Source: Tubulanus polymorphus
Taxonomy: Eukaryota > Nemertea > Palaeonemertea > Tubulaniformes > Tubulanidae
Assembly (NCBI RefSeq): GCF_964204645.1
Contig: NC_134025.1
Location: 4,159,001-4,223,000 of the forward strand
Length of the DNA stretch: 64,000 nt
Direction: 5' to 3'
Part shown: positions 60,501 through 64,000 of the stretch, in pieces
How positions within the stretch are numbered: the stretch's first letter is position 1
How the letters are laid out: each line of letters starts with the position of its first letter
Notes under the pieces: model-generated
Databases searched by the model: none
Told to the model about the DNA's origin: nothing
The model's input: only the letters and a program-made list of their open reading frames with translations
Position numbers and translations under genes: made by a program

Positions 60501-63055
60501 CAGATTATCCAGAGGTAAAGTACACAATATACCGTAATATTTTATACTTTGTGTAACCCTGTGATTTAAAGCTGAAATTCTGCTGACAGAATGTTTTAAG
60601 AGCGACTCGACTTGCTATGGAGTACCGTCAGACATTCAAGAAAGATGTAATTATTGACCTAGTCTGCTTCCGACGCTGGGGTCATAATGAACTCGATGAT
60701 CCATCCTTTACCCAGCCCCTGATGTACGAGGTTATTAACAACAGACCGAGTATACCTGCCTTGTATTCAGAGAAAATAGTAGTAAGTGCTCACCACTATA
60801 AGTAATTATGAGAGAGTTTCAATGATTGTTGCATCCTCGTATCATCTTTCATTAAAGCATGAAAATCTGTGCGATGGAGAAGAGTTACAGAGTTACGTGA
60901 AAGACTGGCAAGAACAGCTTAATAATGAAATAAAGAAAATGGATAATTACACGCCTAAAGTTTGTATTCATTCCTAATACTTTCTCATATTTGAGCTATA
61001 TATACGATGCAAATCTGAAAATAGACATTTGTTTGAATTTAGGCAAATCATTTGGAAGCTCAATGGAAAGGATTAGTTCAAGCCCCTAACACTATTAGTC
61101 GTTGGGATACCGGTGTTCCTACAGATCTCCTAAAATATGTTGGTGCTAAATCTGTCGCTGTTCCAGATGATGTGGTAAATGATTCGTAAATTCTATAACT
61201 GATGTTATTATCCTTTAGAAATGTTCTTACTGATATTTGTCCTGTCTTTACGAACAGACAGTCCATCCAACTTTGATTAAAACTCACATCGAACGCAGAG
61301 TTCAGCGGTTAGAATCGGGAACTGAATTAGACTGGGCGACTGGAGAAGCTTTAGCTATGGGTTCATTACTTCATCAAGGTAGGACATATTTCATTAGAAT
61401 CGTGGATAGTTTGCTCTCCAGATTGATCACTATCTCTTGATGATGTGATGTTTAGGTTATGGTGTACGAATATCTGGCCAAGATGTTGGAAGAGGAACTT
61501 TTAGCCATAGACATTGTATGCTCGTTGACCAGAAGAAGGATCAAATCTATGTACCTTTGAACCACATGCACGACAAACAGTCTGCATTTATTGAGGTATA
61601 ATGTAGCTATAAAATGTTCATCAAACAGCAGAAACCAGAAATGAGTAACAAAATTCATATAATGGGTTTACCTGATTTGAATTTTCCAGGTGGCAAATAG
61701 TGCGCTTTCGGAGGAAGCTGTATTAGGATTTGAGTATGGCCTAAGCATTGATGATCCCAACACATTGGCGATCTGGGAGGCTCAGTTCGGAGACTTTTTT
61801 AATGGGGCTCAGCCTATTATTGACACATATGTTACAGCTGGAGAAAGTAAGTTTGCGCTGAACATTGGGTTTGATATGCTGCATGCATGTTTTGCAATGA
61901 AAATTAATGATTGATTACAGATAAATGGCTTTTACAATCCGGACTAGTCATGTTACTACCAAATGGTATGGATGGAGCAGGACCTGAACATTCTTCTTGT
62001 CGCTTGGAAAGATTCCTTGTTGTAAGTACCATACGTCAATTCATAATGAAACGAAAAAGCACTGAAATTTTTCGGTTTTGTATAGAGAGCTAGATTTCGT
62101 TCGTTCGAATTTCCAGATGTGTGATAGTAAAGAAGATGGTGTTGATGGTGATGATGTAAATATTCAGATAGTGAATCCAACAACTTCTGCTCAGTATTTC
62201 CATTTGCTACGTAGACAGGTAGGAGATCCTTCCACGGATTTTTTGTACCATCTATCTAGTTCACGCATAACACCATCAGAATTTATATTATTTTGCAGAT
62301 GATACGTAATTTTAGAAAGCCTCTTATCGTGTCGTCACCGAAAATGATCCTGCGAATGTCAGCTGCTAGTTCTAGTTTGACCGATATGGCACCGGGTACA
62401 TCATTTCAACCAGTCATCGATGACATGTCTGTACAACCAGCTAAGGTCAGCCGAATTATTATCTGTTGCGGAAAACATTTCTATGCCCTTCAGAAAGAGA
62501 GAGCTGCCCGAAATATTGAAGATACTGCCATAATTAGAATAGAGGTACCAGTAATCATCGTTGCTAGTGATCTCATGTAGTATAGAATCTGTCTCTTCTT
62601 ACACGCAACTTGTATTTTATCTATTACGCAGGAACTGTGTCCATTTCCCGCTGAAGCAGCCAAAAATATCATCAATAAATATCCAAATGCAACAGGTGAT
62701 AGTTAATTAGGATATTGATGTATTGACTCGGGATATTTAAGAATAAATTGTAACTGAACTTATACTTTTATCTATTGCAGAATTCGTGTGGAGTCAGGAA
62801 GAACATCGAAATATGGGTGCTTGGTTCTTCGTAAAGCCTAGATTTGAGAATATTGTTGGAATCAGAGTGAGTGAATTTGATATTATGAAACCTGATATAA
62901 TTATTCAACAAAATGTTTAATCATCCCTCTTTCTTTGTATTTTGAAGTTGAAATACGTTGGTCGTGATGTGCTTGGAATGCCGGCTGTTGGAATCGGACA
63001 CGTTCATAAACAGGAAGCAGAGTATGCTGTACAGAAGCCTTTCGAAAGATCGTGA
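57513..63055 (+). CDS. DHTKD1: 2-oxoadipate dehydrogenase E1 subunit, mitochondrial
   Basis: Twenty-four exons: 57513-57681, 57769-57855, 58647-58755, 58830-59004, 59093-59200, 59286-59397, 59472-59569, 59695-59758, 59838-59911, 60004-60147, 60229-60344, 60439-60514, 60590-60781, 60858-60959, 61043-61174, 61258-61378, 61456-61595, 61690-61846, 61921-62021, 62117-62218, 62299-62544, 62632-62695, 62781-62866, 62948-63055; 960 codons (human 919 aa). The Arg/Lys-rich acidic-free start is a mitochondrial presequence. Core: [65 protein letters not shown], the thiamine diphosphate motif GDASFTGQ...[52 protein letters not shown]-like close. GLSEF and HNELDDPSF favour DHTKD1 over OGDH. The enzyme decarboxylates 2-oxoadipate to make glutaryl-CoA in lysine and tryptophan breakdown. 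Exon 2 is a lineage addition with SWWKKLFF. Confidence 0.96.
58001..58415. mobile_element. 415-bp TIR element (MITE-like) in DHTKD1 intron 2
   Basis: Terminal inverted repeats: ATAGGCGCTTTTACGAAATT at 58001-58020 and, at the right end, its reverse complement with one change (TTTCGTAAAAGCGCCTAT, ending 58415). Inward copies of GAATC/GATTC and TTTAGTAAA-type motifs recur in inverted order. No coding capacity. A TA flank could be the target duplication. Confidence 0.75.
58448..58477. repeat. TA-rich microsatellite
   Basis: TATATATATGTATACATATATATATATA-type dinucleotide run directly after the TIR element in DHTKD1 intron 2. Confidence 0.85.
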
Positions 63056-63655
63056 TGATACAAATGGAGTGAATTACCGATTAGAATTATCTATGCCACC
63101 AAAAATACATAAAGTGTTAAATACATAACATCCTTTTAATGTATTTTTGGTACCACTGAATTATTCAGCAAAATTTCAAGAATTTTTCATCATGTTACTC
63201 TATGTGATAAAATCAATTGTTACATTATGTGCTTACAACAAATGTGGGCTACACTGACTTATCATTTGTAACAATATGTGCTAACAACGAAAATTGTTTC
63301 ATTTAGTTTTGATTTTTGTAATATTTTAAGTTAAGTTGCATAGCAATACAGTAATTCAACATTTGTTTGAATATTTTTACATTCCATTTGAAAGTTGATA
63401 AGCAGCTGTTATTTCATATCATAGAGTACCATAGAGGCAGGGTCTCGATTAAACGTATTCCAGAATAGAATTTATTCTAGTCAAAACACTTAAACTAATT
63501 CTGGTTGGAAAGCTATCGTAACCTGCCTTGAAATTGCCCGTTTATAACGCTTGATATTTCACAATTATTTATCATGTTTGAACTTAGTGATCTAATCGCT
63601 AGGAAGTAATGATCTAACCGGACCTGTTAATTAGCTTTAATGATGACTCGCTAGG
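63056..63655 (+). other. DHTKD1 3' UTR and downstream
   Basis: Non-coding sequence after the stop. A stem-loop with 13-bp arms (63098-63110 and 63139-63151, ACCAAAAATACAT against its reverse complement) lies about 45 bases past the stop. A loose direct repeat (TTGTTACATTATGTGCTTACAAC near 63218, TTGTAACAATATGTGCTAACAAC near 63264) follows. No canonical AATAAA was found in a clear position. Confidence 0.4.
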
Positions 63656-63820
63656 CAGGGCCACCTTCGGTTATCTGAGTTAGTCGACTATAGTCGAACT
63701 AAACGAAACCGAATGTCCGTTAGTCGGAACTATATTCCGGAAATAGTTCAAAAATCAAGTGCATTCGGTTATTAGTTCCGACCACTAGTCGACTAGATAC
63801 GAAAACCGAATTTGGCCCTG
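63656..63820. mobile_element. 165-bp hAT-like MITE
   Basis: Ends CAGGGCCACCTTCGGTT (63656-63672) and AACCGAATTTGGCCCTG (63804-63820) are inverted repeats with two internal differences; CAGGG termini are typical of hAT elements. The 8 bases outside (TCGCTAGG and TCTGTTGG) agree at five positions, as an eroded target-site duplication would. The interior is built of TTAGTCGACTA/TAGTCGAACTAA palindromes. No coding capacity. Confidence 0.65.
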
Positions 63821-64000
63821 TCTGTTGGTCGTGTTTGAATGATGTGCAGATGTGATGTAACAAACGAAACTGAAGTTTATAGAATATAGCAAATGTTTTA
63901 CAAATACATCAGATTTTATTCGAACTAGTTTTTGAAATGCAATTAAAATAATTTGTGGAGTTTGTCGGTGAGATTTCATGCGTTCGAGAGTTTACAATCT

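Noticed and set aside
57513-63055. Assignment as OGDH (2-oxoglutarate dehydrogenase E1)
   Set aside because: Length, the [19 protein letters not shown] and HNELDDPSF segments and the C-terminal region agree with DHTKD1, and the calcium-binding N-terminal region of OGDH is absent.

Overview
This window is animal nuclear DNA: AT-rich, with intron-dense genes (consensus GT-AG introns, mostly 70-2000 bp) and clear orthologues of conserved bilaterian genes. Intron density, the many short inverted-repeat elements and the compact gene spacing suggest a non-vertebrate, probably marine, bilaterian (a lophotrochozoan is my guess, weakly supported). I built each gene model by hand from homologous peptide sequence, splice sites and intron phase; for all nine main genes the summed exon lengths are a whole number of codons.

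Layout, left to right: spastin (SPAST, +, 152-8758); mitochondrial methylmalonate-semialdehyde dehydrogenase (ALDH6A1, -, 11061-14173); an unusual Trk/ROR/MuSK-class receptor tyrosine kinase with a very small cysteine-rich ectodomain (+, 17040-32722, first intron of 10.4 kb); a CYP3-clan-like cytochrome P450 (-, 35218-38182); a TAMALIN/CYTIP-type PDZ scaffold (-, 39706-41664); the SCYL1 pseudokinase (+, 42056-47098); intraflagellar transport protein IFT57 (+, 49164-51017); the Paf1-complex-associated transcription factor RTF1 (-, 53194-57125); and the 2-oxoadipate dehydrogenase E1 subunit DHTKD1 (+, 57513-63055). Two pairs are head-to-head over less than 400 bp (TAMALIN/SCYL1 and RTF1/DHTKD1) and probably share promoters. 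The genes do not form a pathway; ALDH6A1 and DHTKD1 are both mitochondrial amino-acid catabolism enzymes but are far apart and unrelated in layout.

Between and inside genes lie several non-autonomous inverted-repeat elements: a TIR element in SPAST intron 2 (2481-2590), a perfect 37-bp-arm hairpin in the kinase gene (29119-29197), a 545-bp nearly complete palindrome upstream of IFT57 (48491-49035), a 415-bp TIR element in DHTKD1 intron 2 (58001-58415) and a 165-bp hAT-like element downstream of DHTKD1 (63656-63820). A degraded copy of the P450 I-helix exon sits in the neighbouring intron.

The best candidate for something undescribed is the receptor tyrosine kinase: about 537 residues, a single six-cysteine EB/EGF-like module outside, no recognisable signal peptide, an NPxY juxtamembrane motif and a Trk-type activation loop, driven by a TATA promoter 10.7 kb upstream of the second exon. 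No tRNA, rRNA, CRISPR array or bacterial operon features were found.
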